Source: Planifilum fimeticola (GTDB lineage: Bacteria > Bacillota > Bacilli > Thermoactinomycetales > DSM-44946). From it: DNA of 64,000 nucleotides. How positions within the stretch are numbered: position 1 is the stretch's first letter; each line of letters starts with the position of its first letter. Below are positions 1 through 9,020 of the stretch, one piece after another. Location of the stretch: contig NZ_PVNE01000004.1 in assembly GCF_003001905.1 (NCBI RefSeq), forward strand, positions 114,185 through 178,184. The letters are read 5' to 3'. Under the pieces are notes generated by a model. The model saw nothing but the letters and a program-made list of their open reading frames with translations. It was not told the DNA's origin and made no database searches. Position numbers and translations under genes: made by a program.

Positions 1-276
1 GTTCAGATGGCGCAGGATGTAAGGAAGTGCCCCGATGTGATCCTCGTGTCCGTGCGTCAACAAAATCCCGCGTACTTTCTCGCGATTTTCGATCAAGTAC
101 GTGATGTCGGGAATGACGACATCGATTCCCAGCATCTCTTCTTCAGGGAACATCAAACCCGCGTCGATCACGACGATATCGTCCCCGTACCGAACCACGT
201 ACATGTTCTTCCCGATTTCGTCCAACCCACCGAGCGCAAAAACGGTTAGTTTGCCTCGTGAGTTGAATTTCGTCAA
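1..276 (-). CDS. rnjB: Ribonuclease J family (N-terminal part, runs off the window)
   Basis: Metallo-beta-lactamase/beta-CASP ribonuclease of mRNA turnover and RNA processing. The 92 visible residues contain the N-terminal strand with [12 protein letters not shown], then [21 protein letters not shown], and the zinc-binding HGHEDHIG motif at about residues 77-84. The start is a TTG at 276, placed well behind a GGAGGGT ribosome site; no ATG fits. The gene follows dapA in the same direction, the position of ymfA/rnjB in Bacillus subtilis, which favours the RNase J2 paralogue. The HGHEDHIG motif is equally typical of J1, so J1 versus J2 is not settled. The rest of the gene lies outside the window. 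Confidence 0.85.
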   Translation of the reverse strand, partial: MTKFNSRGKLTVFALGGLDEIGKNMYVVRYGDDIVVIDAGLMFPEEEMLGIDVVIPDITYLIENREKVRGILLTHGHEDHIGALPYILRHLN

Positions 277-394
277 AAAAATACCCTCCTGTATTCAGTT
301 GTAAGTCACCCGAAACCGCACAAGCCACTTGCGTTCATTATACACGAACCGAGACGGGAGACGCAACAATCTTCAGGATCCCTTCCGAGACAAT

Positions 395-421
395 AAAAAA
401 GCCCCGGGAACTTCCCGGAGC
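395..421 (-). terminator. Rho-independent terminator after dapA
   Basis: A GC-rich hairpin with CCCGGGA/TCCCGGG arms is followed on the minus strand by six T residues. It sits just past the dapA stop and before the RNase J gene, so RNase J expression depends on read-through or a separate promoter. Confidence 0.75.
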
Positions 422-429
422 GATTCGAA

Positions 430-1314
430 TCAAAGGTTGAGCATGCGGAGCAATTCTTTGATCTGACTCTGTTGCGCCTCCGTCGGCGGCACGAGCGGAA
501 GGCGCACCGTCGGTTCGCACAACCCCTTCAGATGCATGGCGTATTTGACGGGAACCGGGTTGGAGGTGATGAACAGGCCCTCAAACAGCGGATTGTATCG
601 CTGGTGGATTTGGGCCGCCCGCCGGACATCGCCGGCGAAAAAGGCGTCCATCATTTCCCTCAATTGGGGACCGACCAGATGACTTGCCACGCTGACGACC
701 CCGACCCCTCCCACAGCAAGGATGGGCAGCAGCAGCTTGTCGTCGCCGCTGTAGACCGCCACCCTCTCTGGCACGCGGGACGCCAATTCCGTCACCTGAG
801 ACAAGTCGCCGCTCGCTTCCTTGATCGCCACCACGTTGTCCAACTCCGTCAGCCGGACCATCGTGTCGACGGAGATGTTCGACCCGGTCCGTCCCGGGAC
901 ATTGTAGAGCATGACCGGGAGGGAAGTCGCTTCGGCGATCGCCTGGAAATGGCGGAACAGACCTTCCTGAGAGGGTTTGTTGTAATAGGGGCCCACCAAC
1001 ATGACCCCGTCCACGCCGGCCTCTTCCGCCTCCTTCGTCAGCCGGATAGAGGCTTCGGTGTTGTTGCTGCCCGTTCCGGCGATCACTCTGACCCGGCCGT
1101 CCACCTGCCGGCTCACCCTGCTGAACAGCTCCAGCTTCTCCTCGTGGGTAAGCGTCGGCGATTCCCCGGTGGTTCCGGCAACGACAAGGGTATCCGTTCC
1201 CGTTCGGATCAAATGTTCCACAAGTTCGGTAACCCGCCGCCAATCGATCGCTCCGTCCGGAGTGAACGGAGTGATCATCGCTGTCACCAATCTGCCGAAT
1301 TGCACGTCTGTCAT
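430..1314 (-). CDS. dapA: 4-hydroxy-tetrahydrodipicolinate synthase
   Basis: Condenses pyruvate with aspartate-semialdehyde in the cytoplasmic diaminopimelate/lysine pathway. The product also feeds dipicolinic acid made by SpoVFAB. The protein is 294 aa, normal for this TIM-barrel family. It shows GTTGESPTLTHEEK (Thr48-Thr49), the catalytic tyrosine in MLYNVPGRTG (Tyr137) and the Schiff-base lysine in VAIKEASGD (Lys165). It is the last gene of asd-dapG-dapA, 32 bp past dapG, and a terminator follows. The start ATG at 1314 gives the expected N-terminus. Confidence 0.96.
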   Translation of the reverse strand: MTDVQFGRLVTAMITPFTPDGAIDWRRVTELVEHLIRTGTDTLVVAGTTGESPTLTHEEKLELFSRVSRQVDGRVRVIAGTGSNNTEASIRLTKEAEEAGVDGVMLVGPYYNKPSQEGLFRHFQAIAEATSLPVMLYNVPGRTGSNISVDTMVRLTELDNVVAIKEASGDLSQVTELASRVPERVAVYSGDDKLLLPILAVGGVGVVSVASHLVGPQLREMMDAFFAGDVRRAAQIHQRYNPLFEGLFITSNPVPVKYAMHLKGLCEPTVRLPLVPPTEAQQSQIKELLRMLNL

Positions 1315-1346
1315 CCTCCATTAATGATGTCGTGGCGGTCCCTCGC

Positions 1347-2555
1347 TCATTGATAGTGAATTTTGTGCAGCTCAAACTTGCGGTGAAGAGCCCGGACCGC
1401 CCTTTGCATGTCTTCCCCTCTCACAAGAAGCCAAATGGTGGTGTGGGAGTCAGCCGATTGCAGGATCTGGATATCCTCGTCCGTCAAGGCTTCCACGATT
1501 TTGGCCATGACGCCGGGGACCCCCGCGATGCCGGCGCCCACCGCCGAAACCTTGGCGCAATTCCGGTTGAGTTCCGCCTCAAAACCCAGGTCGCGCAAGA
1601 GGGATTCGGCTCGGTCCGCCCATTCGTCGAAAACCGTGTACGCCACTCCGCTCGGGTTTACATTGATAAAATCGATGCTGATTCCGTTTTCCGCCATCGC
1701 CTTGAACACTTTCAGCTGCAGGTCGTATTGACCTTCCCCCGCATGAACCTTGATCTGCGTCACACCCGGAACCTGCGTGATTCCCGTGATCAACCGGTCG
1801 TTCACTTCCCCCTGATTGGTCACCAGGGTGCCGGGGCTGTCGGCGAGGGTGGAGCGAACGCGGATCGGAACGTTGGTCTGCATGGCGATCTCCACCGCCC
1901 GGGGATGGATCACCTTGGCCCCCTGAAAGGCGAGGTTGCACATCTCCGTGTAGGTGACCGTATTCAAAGCCACGGCATCTTCCACGATCCGGGGATCCGC
2001 CGTCATAATCCCGTTCACATCGGTGAAAATATCCACCATATCCGCGCCCAAGGCCACCCCGAGCGCCGTGGCCGTCGTGTCGCTTCCCCCGCGTCCGAGG
2101 GTGGTGATTTCCCCTTCGGTCGTCCGCCCTTGGAACCCGGCGACGATCGGAACCCGTCCCTTCTCGAGCTCCTGGCGGATCCGGACGGGATTGACGGTGA
2201 TGATCTGGGCGTTGGTATGGTCGTTGTTGGTGATGATCCCCGCTTGCCCCCCCGTCAGCACACAGCTGTCAATCCCTTTGGACCGAAGGAGACTGGCCAG
2301 GACGGAAGCGGAAATGATTTCACCGCAGTGGAGGAGCAAATCCAATTCCCGGGGAGGGAGGGCGTCACCGTTGTTTCTGACCCACTCCAGCAGGGTGTCG
2401 GTCGCGTAGGGAGCTCCCTTTCTCCCCATCGCCGAAACGACGACGACCAAATGATACCCTTCATCCAAAGCGGTCCGTATATGGTGAACCACCCGTTCCC
2501 GCAGTTCCGGCGTCGCCAGGGATGTTCCTCCGAATTTTTGAACCAGGATCTTCAT
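1347..2555 (-). CDS. dapG: Aspartate kinase (DapG/LysC type)
   Basis: Phosphorylates aspartate, the first step towards lysine, threonine, methionine and diaminopimelate. The protein is 402 aa from the ATG at 2555, opening with the kinase signature MKILVQKFGGTSLATPEL. The catalytic domain has a GRGGSDTTA motif near residue 195, and two ACT domains fill the C-terminal ~140 residues. A longer in-frame start 15 codons upstream would add residues foreign to the family. The gene starts 13 bp after asd, so they are co-transcribed. Position between asd and dapA matches Bacillus dapG, the diaminopimelate-sensitive isozyme; that inhibitor assignment rests on synteny. Confidence 0.95.
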   Translation of the reverse strand: MKILVQKFGGTSLATPELRERVVHHIRTALDEGYHLVVVVSAMGRKGAPYATDTLLEWVRNNGDALPPRELDLLLHCGEIISASVLASLLRSKGIDSCVLTGGQAGIITNNDHTNAQIITVNPVRIRQELEKGRVPIVAGFQGRTTEGEITTLGRGGSDTTATALGVALGADMVDIFTDVNGIMTADPRIVEDAVALNTVTYTEMCNLAFQGAKVIHPRAVEIAMQTNVPIRVRSTLADSPGTLVTNQGEVNDRLITGITQVPGVTQIKVHAGEGQYDLQLKVFKAMAENGISIDFINVNPSGVAYTVFDEWADRAESLLRDLGFEAELNRNCAKVSAVGAGIAGVPGVMAKIVEALTDEDIQILQSADSHTTIWLLVRGEDMQRAVRALHRKFELHKIHYQ

Positions 2556-2568
2556 GCCCTGCCCCCTT

Positions 2569-3603
2569 TTACTTGTCGCTGGATACGAGAAGTTCGGCAA
2601 TCTGTACCGCGTTGGTTGCCGCTCCTTTCAACAGATTGTCCGACACAACCCACAGGTGGAGCCCTTTGGGGTTGTGCAAATCACGGCGAATCCTTCCCAC
2701 GAACACCTCGTGACGATTGGCCGCCGTAAGGGGCATCGGATATACTTGCTCGGCAATGTCGTCTTGAACGATGATGCCCGGCGCTTCTGCCAAAATCCTG
2801 CGAACTTCTGCCGGATCCGCTTCCTCTTTCAATTCCACATAGACCGATTCGCTGTGACCGCGAAGGACCGGAATGCGAACGCAGGTGGCGCTCACCCGGA
2901 TCGTGTCGTCCCCGAAAATCTTTTGGGTCTCCCGGACCATTTTCATCTCTTCCAACGTGTACCCGTTTTCCTGGTCCACGTCGCACTGCGGAATCGCATT
3001 GAAGGCGATCTGGTAATGCTTGGACAGCTTGCCCACCGGCAGCACTTCACAGGAAACCTCTTCGCCGTTTATCACCGCCCGGGTTTGCCGCTTCAGCTCT
3101 TCGATCGCCTGCCAGCCCGAACCGGAAACTGCCTGATACGTGGAAACGATGACCCGCTCCAACCCGTAACGGTCACGGATCGGTTTCAAGGCGACCACCA
3201 TCTGAATGGTCGAGCAGTTGGGGTTGGCGATGATTCCCTTGTGTTCCCACACCTTGGATCCGTTCACCTCGGGTACCACCAGGGGAACATCGGGATCCAT
3301 CCGGAAAGCGTTGGTATTGTCGATGACGACGGCTCCCCGCCTTACCGCCTCCGGAGCCAGCTTGAGACTGACTCCCCCTCCGGCGCTGAACAAAGCGATA
3401 TCCACTCCTTCAAAGGCTTCGGGAGTGGCTTCGCGAACAACCACCTCTTCTCCATGGAACCGTACGGTTTTGCCTGCGGATCTCGCCGAAGCCAGGGGAC
3501 GAAGTTCCCCCACGGGGAACGAGCGCTCCTCCAAGTTTTTCAGCATTTGTTCTCCGACCGCTCCCGTGGCTCCCACCACAGCGACTGTATAGGTTTTGGC
3601 CAT
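2569..3603 (-). CDS. asd: Aspartate-semialdehyde dehydrogenase
   Basis: NADPH-dependent reduction of aspartyl phosphate to the semialdehyde that DapA uses. The protein is 344 aa from the ATG at 3603. It has the N-terminal nucleotide fold VAVVGATGAVGEQM, the catalytic cysteine in IANPNCSTIQM (Cys130) and the conserved histidine region RGHSESVYVEL around residue 245. The open frame runs 53 codons further upstream without any family similarity, so the internal ATG was chosen. It is the first gene of asd-dapG-dapA; a 262-bp gap with a possible sigma-A promoter separates it from spoVFB. Confidence 0.96.
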   Translation of the reverse strand: MAKTYTVAVVGATGAVGEQMLKNLEERSFPVGELRPLASARSAGKTVRFHGEEVVVREATPEAFEGVDIALFSAGGGVSLKLAPEAVRRGAVVIDNTNAFRMDPDVPLVVPEVNGSKVWEHKGIIANPNCSTIQMVVALKPIRDRYGLERVIVSTYQAVSGSGWQAIEELKRQTRAVINGEEVSCEVLPVGKLSKHYQIAFNAIPQCDVDQENGYTLEEMKMVRETQKIFGDDTIRVSATCVRIPVLRGHSESVYVELKEEADPAEVRRILAEAPGIIVQDDIAEQVYPMPLTAANRHEVFVGRIRRDLHNPKGLHLWVVSDNLLKGAATNAVQIAELLVSSDK

Positions 3604-3864
3604 GCTTTGAAATCCCCCTCTCCCGTGCATTGCGGAGCCATTTTCTCCGCGACATGATCCCCACATGGCGACAAGGTGCCGGTCGTAAAAGCCGCGCCAA
3701 AAGGAAGGAACCTGGAGGCCGCGATTGCCCCGCCGGCAACCTCCGGCTGTCTCCAGGATCAATCCGTTCCGAAAGGGAGGATGCGGGCCCCCGCAGCCTT
3801 CCTCCGGACATCGCGGCCCGAATCCTCCTCGAAGGCTCGGTGCAAAGCCGTCAAGTCTCTCTCT

Positions 3865-3894
3865 ATTATGAAGTCAAGTAACGATATTTTTCAA
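3865..3894 (-). promoter_or_regulatory. Possible sigma-A promoter for asd-dapG-dapA
   Basis: On the minus strand TTGAAA (3894-3889) is followed after 18 bp by CATAAT (3870-3865). It overlaps the last codons of spoVFB and leaves a ~260-nt leader before asd. I saw no convincing riboswitch in that leader. Confidence 0.4.
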
Positions 3895-4468
3895 CTATTA
3901 ACGGCTGGAGCTGCCTTCCTTCCATTGCCGCGGCACAGGTTTCCGGGATCAATTCCATGCGGGCGACCATGGAGTTGGGTTTCTTTTCGGGATTGTCCTG
4001 CCCGAAGGGGACGAAGTAGATGTCCCTCGCCGGCAGGAGGCGGGCCAGATTGACCGCATTGAGTCCCAAGGCATCGTTGGTGGAGATCGCCACCACCACG
4101 GGGCGATGATTTCTCATTTGTGCCTTGGCCGCCATGAGGACGGGACCGTCGGTCAGGGCATTGGCCAAGCGGGCCAAGGTGTTTCCGGTGCAGGGGGCGA
4201 TCACCAAACAATCCAACAGCTTCTTCGGACCGATCGGTTCCGCCTCCGGAACGGTCGTGATCATCGGCTCGGGAGTGATTTCCCGGATCTTGGCCAACCA
4301 CTCCTCGGCCCTGCCGAAACGGCTGTCCACGTTTGCCACCGTATAAGAGAGGATGGGAATCACCCGGGCGCCAAGCTGTACCAGTCGCTCCATCTGCGGC
4401 AAAACCTCATCGTGGGTGCAATGGGATCCCGTCATCGCAAAGCCGATGGTCTTTCCCTCGAAATTCAT
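3866..4468 (-). CDS. spoVFB: Dipicolinate synthase subunit B
   Basis: Flavoprotein-like subunit of the synthase that oxidises the DapA product to dipicolinic acid in the mother cell during sporulation. The protein is 200 aa. It begins NFEGKTIGFAMTGSHCTHDE, has the central CLVIAPCTGNTLARLANALTD region (residues ~87-107) and ends with IYFVPFGQDNPEKKPNSM, all typical of the DpaB/SpoVFB flavoprotein fold. The start ATG overlaps the spoVFA stop by 4 bp, showing translational coupling. Order spoVFA-spoVFB-asd-dapG-dapA is the same as in B. subtilis. Confidence 0.95.
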   Translation of the reverse strand: MNFEGKTIGFAMTGSHCTHDEVLPQMERLVQLGARVIPILSYTVANVDSRFGRAEEWLAKIREITPEPMITTVPEAEPIGPKKLLDCLVIAPCTGNTLARLANALTDGPVLMAAKAQMRNHRPVVVAISTNDALGLNAVNLARLLPARDIYFVPFGQDNPEKKPNSMVARMELIPETCAAAMEGRQLQPLIVEKYRYLTS

Positions 4469-5367
4469 CTCTCCCCTTTTCCTCCCTTTCCGTCCTGTTC
4501 GGACAAATCCTGGACTATAGTCATCGCGAGAATGCGTCCCGCCGTTTTCGGGGCGACGAGTCCCGGCAGGCTGGGTGCGAGGAGAGCCTTGATTCCTCTT
4601 TTTTCCGCGTATTTGAAATCCACTCCCCCCGGTTTGGAAGCCAGGTCGATGATCACCGCCCGGTGGGGCATGTGGGCGATCACGCGCGAGGTGACGACAA
4701 GTGCCGGGATCGTGTTGAACAGCAGGTCGACATCCTCCACCTGATCGGAGAGCTCCTCAATCTGGAAAGGGGTGAGCCCCATCTCGTACGCCCGGGCAAA
4801 AAGATCGCTCTGCCGAACCCCAACGCGAACCCTTGCGCCCAATCCGTGAAGCGTACGGGCGAGCGTCATGCCCACCCTTCCCAATCCCAGCACGATACAG
4901 GAGGAGCCGTGAACGGTAATGTCCGTGTTTTGGATGGCCATCATCAGAGCCCCTTCCACCGTGGGAATCGAATTGTAGATGGCCACATCATCCCGCTCCA
5001 ACAGCTCCACCAGGCGTTTGCCGTGTTTTTCGCAAAGATAGCGCAGATAGGGTTTGGCCATCCCGACATAGATCACCGCCTGCTCCGGCAGGGCTTCAAT
5101 GTGTTCCTCGGTGAGAACCAGTGTTTTTTTCGTAAAGATGCTCTCCACATTTCCGCGATCATCCGTGCCGACGATGGGAAGAATCAGAACATCCACCGTT
5201 TTCATCAGATCAGGGGTGAGCTCCCGGTTGGTCGCTTCAATGAACGGATTCTGCAAATTGTCAAAGCCGACGAGGCTCACATTGGCCCGCAAATCGATGC
5301 ATTTTTTGATGATTTCCAACTGCCGGGCATCTCCTCCGAGAAAGACGACATGTTTGCCTGACAGCAT
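4465..5367 (-). CDS. spoVFA: Dipicolinate synthase subunit A
   Basis: NAD(P)-binding subunit of dipicolinate synthase, needed for spore calcium-dipicolinate and heat resistance. The protein is 300 aa with the opening HVVFLGGDARQLEIIKK and a second Rossmann motif, SSCIVLGLGRVGMTLARTLH, at about residues 152-171. Length matches B. subtilis SpoVFA (297 aa). It is the first gene of the operon; a CATAATAT element upstream resembles a sigma-K promoter, which fits the known mother-cell expression of this operon. Confidence 0.95.
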   Translation of the reverse strand: MLSGKHVVFLGGDARQLEIIKKCIDLRANVSLVGFDNLQNPFIEATNRELTPDLMKTVDVLILPIVGTDDRGNVESIFTKKTLVLTEEHIEALPEQAVIYVGMAKPYLRYLCEKHGKRLVELLERDDVAIYNSIPTVEGALMMAIQNTDITVHGSSCIVLGLGRVGMTLARTLHGLGARVRVGVRQSDLFARAYEMGLTPFQIEELSDQVEDVDLLFNTIPALVVTSRVIAHMPHRAVIIDLASKPGGVDFKYAEKRGIKALLAPSLPGLVAPKTAGRILAMTIVQDLSEQDGKGGKGER

Positions 5368-5427
5368 TTCCTATACCCCTTTCACCCTACGCCCCAACGG
5401 CTTAAGAAGTTCTCACTGCCTGATCCC

Positions 5428-5454
5428 ATATTATGAAAGGGGCAAAACATCGGT
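5428..5454 (-). promoter_or_regulatory. Candidate sigma-K promoter of spoVFAB
   Basis: The minus strand carries CATAATAT (5435-5428), a match to the sigma-K -10 consensus CATANNNT, with an AC dinucleotide 17 bp upstream (5454-5453). It lies ~60 bp before the spoVFA start codon. In B. subtilis this operon is transcribed by sigma-K in the mother cell. Confidence 0.45.
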
Positions 5455-5498
5455 TACCCGCCCCTCGGGACCGTTCCGAAAATAGTTTTTCGCTCCAT

Positions 5499-5526
5499 CA
5501 AAAAAAGAGCCCGCACGGCGGGCTCG
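5499..5526 (-). terminator. Terminator after ymxH
   Basis: Perfect 7-bp stem GAGCCCG/CGGGCTC with a short loop and a run of T on the minus strand. It ends the ymxH transcript and separates it from spoVFA. Confidence 0.85.
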
Positions 5527-5537
5527 GGGAAAACCTT

Positions 5538-5795
5538 TCACCATCTCGAAGAGCCGGTTTTACCGAGGGCGACAATGACCATTTCGGGACCGATTTTGCG
5601 GATCGTCCCCCAATCGATGGTGATCTCCTCCCGCTTTTTTCGAAAGAGGGTCCCTCCCCCGGTCAAAACCAGGGATTTCACCCGTCCGCTGCTCGGATCC
5701 ACCACAAGATCCGCTTCTCCCATCAATCCCAACCTCTCCCCGTTGACCAAATCGATCAGTTCCTTTTCGGCCAATTCGCTCCAACGCATCCCCAT
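5538..5795 (-). CDS. ymxH: YlmC/YmxH family sporulation protein (PRC-barrel-like)
   Basis: An 85-aa protein of the YlmC/YmxH family, small beta-rich proteins often linked to sporulation; the biochemical role is unknown. The opening MRWSELAEKELIDLVNGERL and the central GEADLVVDPSSGRVKSLVL strand pair are typical. Its position upstream of spoVFAB and downstream of the M16 peptidase gene is the same as ymxH in B. subtilis. A strong terminator follows at once, so it is not co-transcribed with spoVFA under vegetative conditions. Confidence 0.88.
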   Translation of the reverse strand: MGMRWSELAEKELIDLVNGERLGLMGEADLVVDPSSGRVKSLVLTGGGTLFRKKREEITIDWGTIRKIGPEMVIVALGKTGSSRW

Positions 5796-5915
5796 CCTCC
5801 CTTTCGCAAAGAGGCGGTACGGCCTTGAAACCGCCCCGACACAAGCTCTATGCTAATACGTTATTGAACGGAATCGCCGAATATATCGCCCACCTTAAAA
5901 AACCGCGCGAACCGC

Positions 5916-5964
5916 TTCAAAAAAAGAAGCGGTCATCCCCGACAGCAACCGGGGATCGACCGCT
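5916..5964 (-). terminator. Terminator overlapping the end of the Spo0E-like gene
   Basis: A long stem, GCGGTC-ATCCCC paired with GGGGAT-GACCGC (929-940 and 951-963 of the 5 kb block), is followed on the minus strand by TTCTTTTTTT. The 5' arm encodes the last codons of the Spo0E-like protein. Confidence 0.85.
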
Positions 5965-6127
5965 TGAGCGAACCTTGATCCTTTTTCCTGTAATATTCGA
6001 GAATCAGTTCATCCATTTTTCCGCTGACCAACAGCACTTCATCCGAAGAAAGGCGGAAACCGTTTTGACTGATCGTCCTGTACAGCTTCTCGCGCATCCT
6101 TTCCAGTTCCCGGTCGATTGTCTTCAA
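5933..6127 (-). CDS. Spo0E-like aspartyl-phosphate phosphatase
   Basis: A 64-aa helical-hairpin protein of the Spo0E family, which dephosphorylates Spo0A~P and so delays sporulation. Helix 1 is ELERMREKLYRTISQNG, and helix 2 carries the family motif SxxxD as VSGKMDELILEYY (Ser35-Asp39). Family members in B. subtilis (Spo0E, YisI, YnzD) are 56-85 aa. The last codons form one arm of the terminator, so the final ~8 residues are probably not constrained. Which phosphatase subgroup it belongs to cannot be told. Confidence 0.8.
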   Translation of the reverse strand: MKTIDRELERMREKLYRTISQNGFRLSSDEVLLVSGKMDELILEYYRKKDQGSLKRSIPGCCRG

Positions 6128-6182
6128 TCAATACACCCCGCATCCGCTCCCCGCAGGAAGCCTCTCTCCAATCTCCGGACCG

Positions 6183-6632
6183 TCATGTTCCGGTATGTCC
6201 AAATCCGCCTCCGCCCCGCTCCGTGGCGCCGAGCCGATCCACCTCCGTAAACCGGACGTCGAGCACCCGCCCGAACACCAGCTGGGCGATACGATCTCCC
6301 CTGCGAAGGACAAACGGTTCATCGCCCAGGTTGATCAGGATCACCCCCACTTCCCCCCGGTAATCGGAATCGATGGTCCCCGGACTGTTCAAAACCGAGA
6401 TCCCGTGCTTCAGGGCCAGCCCGCTCCGGGGGCGAACCTGAGCTTCCACGCCCGCGGGCATTTCCAGAGCGATTCCGGTGGGTACCAGTTTCCGCTGACC
6501 GGGGTTCAGGGTCAAGGGTTGATCGACGGCGGCAAACAGGTCGAAACCGCTGGCGCCGAGGGACATCTTTTGGGGAAGGGGAAGATCTTCGTTTCCCGGC
6601 AACCGCCTGATGCCAATCTCAAACAAGGGCAT
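6183..6632 (-). CDS. dut: Deoxyuridine 5'-triphosphate nucleotidohydrolase
   Basis: Hydrolyses dUTP to dUMP, keeping uracil out of DNA and supplying thymidylate synthesis. The 149-aa protein has the five trimeric dUTPase motifs: ASGFDLFAA (I), [11 protein letters not shown] (II), [17 protein letters not shown] (III), [10 protein letters not shown] (IV) and the C-terminal GRGGFG-like [11 protein letters not shown] (V). Its start overlaps the end of the M16 peptidase gene by 14 bp, so the two are co-transcribed. Confidence 0.96.
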   Translation of the reverse strand: MPLFEIGIRRLPGNEDLPLPQKMSLGASGFDLFAAVDQPLTLNPGQRKLVPTGIALEMPAGVEAQVRPRSGLALKHGISVLNSPGTIDSDYRGEVGVILINLGDEPFVLRRGDRIAQLVFGRVLDVRFTEVDRLGATERGGGGFGHTGT

Positions 6633-7872
6633 CCCTCCTGTACGCGGGGGGAATCTCCCCGGAGGGAGAGATCACGGCGAGGGAAGCGGGCTGGGAAAAG
6701 AGAGTTTGAGCCAGATGGAGGATGTCGTCCGTCGTCACCTGCTCGATGCACTCGATCGTCTCATCCAGGGTCACGTGCTTCCCCAACAAGAGCTCGTTCT
6801 TTCCCAAACGGCTCATCCGGTTGTTGGTGCTTTCCAGACTCAGCATGTAGCCGCTCTTCAACTGCTCCTTGGCCTTGTTCAATTCAGCGGCCTCCACGCC
6901 GGACTGCCGCAATTCCTCCAGGATATCAAAGATGAGACGCATCAGTTCGTTTTCCTGGCCGGGACCGGTTCCCGCATAGATCGCAAACAGACCGCAGTCC
7001 CGGTAGGCCATGTGATAGGAATAGACGGAATAGGCCAACCCCCGTTCCTCCCGCACCTTTTGAAAGAGTCGGGAGCTCATGTTCCCTCCCAGCACGTTGT
7101 TCAGCAAGATCAGTGCGTAAATTCGCGGGTCTTGAATCGCCAGGCCGGGAAGGCCGAGACAGAGATGCGTCTGCTCCGTCGGTTTCTTGCGGACAACGGC
7201 TTCCGAACGGAAAGCCGGCGGACGGCACACCGGTGTATTCCCGCCTTCTCTAAAAGCGGAAAAATAAGACTCGATCTGGTCCAGAAAATCATCCGGCAAG
7301 CGTCCGGCCAAAGCGATCACCGTCTGATCGGGACGATATTGCCGATGGCGGTAGTTTTCCAGGCGGGACCGGTCGAATTCCTGAACGTTTTTGATACTGC
7401 CGAGAATGGGAAACCCCAGGGGATGGTCTCCCATCACCGCCTTCGAAAGGAGATCATGGACGAGATCGTCCGGAGTGTCCTCCACCATGCGGATCTCCTC
7501 GATGATCACCTTCTTCTCCTTCTCAATCTCCTCCTCGGGAAGCGTCGACCCGAAAAACATATCCGCCAAGATCTCCAGAGCGATCGAAAAGTGCTCATCC
7601 AGCACCTTCGCATAGTAGCAGGTCAGTTCCTTCAACGTAAAGGCATTCACCTGTCCGCCGATCTCATCGAAAGCTTCGGCGAGCTGCCGGGCGTTTCGCT
7701 TCTTCGTACCCTTGAACATCATGTGCTCGAGAAAATGGGATATGCCGTTGATTTCATCCGTTTCGTTCCGGGAACCCGTGCCGATCCAAAAGCCGAGGGC
7801 AATGGATCGGACATGGGGTATCGGTTCGGCGACGATGCGCACGCCGTTGGGCAAAGTATGCCTGACGATCAC
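6619..7872 (-). CDS. mlpA: M16 family zinc peptidase (YmxG/MlpA)
   Basis: Insulinase-type metallopeptidase, 417 aa. The inverted zinc motif HxxEH is in [13 protein letters not shown] (His47, His51) with the downstream glutamate in the ...[13 protein letters not shown]... helix region. Both M16 half-domains are present: the active N-terminal half, and the C-terminal half with [20 protein letters not shown]. subtilis MlpA/YmxG has the same length and the same place between ylxY and ymxH. The physiological substrate is unknown; a link to sporulation or protease expression comes from B. subtilis work only. Confidence 0.92.
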   Translation of the reverse strand: MIVRHTLPNGVRIVAEPIPHVRSIALGFWIGTGSRNETDEINGISHFLEHMMFKGTKKRNARQLAEAFDEIGGQVNAFTLKELTCYYAKVLDEHFSIALEILADMFFGSTLPEEEIEKEKKVIIEEIRMVEDTPDDLVHDLLSKAVMGDHPLGFPILGSIKNVQEFDRSRLENYRHRQYRPDQTVIALAGRLPDDFLDQIESYFSAFREGGNTPVCRPPAFRSEAVVRKKPTEQTHLCLGLPGLAIQDPRIYALILLNNVLGGNMSSRLFQKVREERGLAYSVYSYHMAYRDCGLFAIYAGTGPGQENELMRLIFDILEELRQSGVEAAELNKAKEQLKSGYMLSLESTNNRMSRLGKNELLLGKHVTLDETIECIEQVTTDDILHLAQTLFSQPASLAVISPSGEIPPAYRRDALV

Positions 7873-7949
7873 AGGGATCCTCCTTACATTTCCAATACCG
7901 CAAATTCGCGCGAAAAAATCACTTCAATGGAAGCAACATCCTAACTATA

Positions 7950-8966
7950 TCAGAAGGTCACCATCGGCTCAACCGGCTCCAGCCGCTTCGGGGACAACAC
8001 CTCGCTGACGGTTCCCAGCCGCAGCCCCTTTTCCTTGATCATCCGGATGATTTCTGGAAGGGCTTTCACCGTGCGGTCCGTCGGATGCATCAGGATGAGG
8101 GAACCGCCCCCGACTCCCCGTCTTACCCGTTCCACCATGAGCTCCGGAGTGGAACTTTTCCGCCAGTCCACCGTGTCCACGGTCCACAGAACAGTCTTCA
8201 TCCCCAGCCGAGCCGCTTCTTCCACCACCGTCTGATTAAAGTCTCCGGCAGGGGGGGCAAACCATTTGGAACGGATACCCAGGGTTTTCTCAAGCAACTG
8301 CTCCGTCTGGAACATCTCCCCGCGGATCCGTTCCGGGGAAAGCCCGCTCATCAGCGGATGGGAGTAGGCGTGGTTGCCGATTTCGTGTCCCTCCTTCATC
8401 AGGGCCCGGGCTTCATCCGGATGTTTTTTCAGCCAGGATCCCTCCAGAAAAAATGTGGCGGGGACCCGCTCCTCATGCAGCACCCGAAGCATCTCCCCCA
8501 GGTGCTCCGTCCCCCAGGAGACATTCATCATCAGAGCGACCATGGGCTTCTTCTCATTTCCCCGATAGATGGGCTGAGGATCCAGGTCGTCCAAGGTTAC
8601 CCGGGCGGGTACCACTTTGTAGACCCAGGGGATGGGCGATCCGGGCTCCCGTTTTTTGGCCAGCCGGTAGGTCTCCTCCACATCCACTGCCAAACCGTCG
8701 TATCCGGGAATCGCCTTCCATACCTTGTCAACCCTCGCGTCGACGGGAGGCTCATAGCGGCGCTTCGCTTCCGATTCAATCACGGAGCGAAGATCTTCCC
8801 CCGCGAAGGCGGGCAAATCCCCCTTCTTCACCGCGGCGACATAGGCAGTCACCGCCGGCGACTGAACCAGGGCCAGGAGAAGAGGAAGCACCAATATCAG
8901 CCAGCCGAGCATTCGGATACGTGCACCGCGCCGCACGGCTTTAAGCACCTCCAACTCTTTGTCCAC
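7950..8966 (-). CDS. ylxY: Polysaccharide-deacetylase-fold protein YlxY, degenerate first motif
   Basis: A 338-aa exported protein with an N-terminal membrane anchor (hydrophobic stretch at residues ~18-35) and a C-terminal NodB-type barrel. The usual first motif TFDDG is replaced by LMMNVSWG at about residue 148, while the metal-binding HxxxH is kept as NHAYSHP near residue 199. Such a motif-1 change is also typical of B. subtilis YlxY, so catalysis is doubtful or altered. A late LILMHPTDRT motif replaces the usual LLHD. It lies between pnp and the M16 peptidase gene, as in B. subtilis, behind the pnp terminator. Confidence 0.9.
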   Translation of the reverse strand: MDKELEVLKAVRRGARIRMLGWLILVLPLLLALVQSPAVTAYVAAVKKGDLPAFAGEDLRSVIESEAKRRYEPPVDARVDKVWKAIPGYDGLAVDVEETYRLAKKREPGSPIPWVYKVVPARVTLDDLDPQPIYRGNEKKPMVALMMNVSWGTEHLGEMLRVLHEERVPATFFLEGSWLKKHPDEARALMKEGHEIGNHAYSHPLMSGLSPERIRGEMFQTEQLLEKTLGIRSKWFAPPAGDFNQTVVEEAARLGMKTVLWTVDTVDWRKSSTPELMVERVRRGVGGGSLILMHPTDRTVKALPEIIRMIKEKGLRLGTVSEVLSPKRLEPVEPMVTF

Positions 8967-9020
8967 TACACGTTATGCAGTCGAAGGATTCCATATGAGC
9001 CGGCGGCGCATCATAAACAC

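Noticed and set aside
3604..3865. Lysine riboswitch or T-box before asd-dapG-dapA
   Set aside because: The gap is long enough, but I found neither the lysine aptamer core nor a T-box TGGNACC-type sequence.
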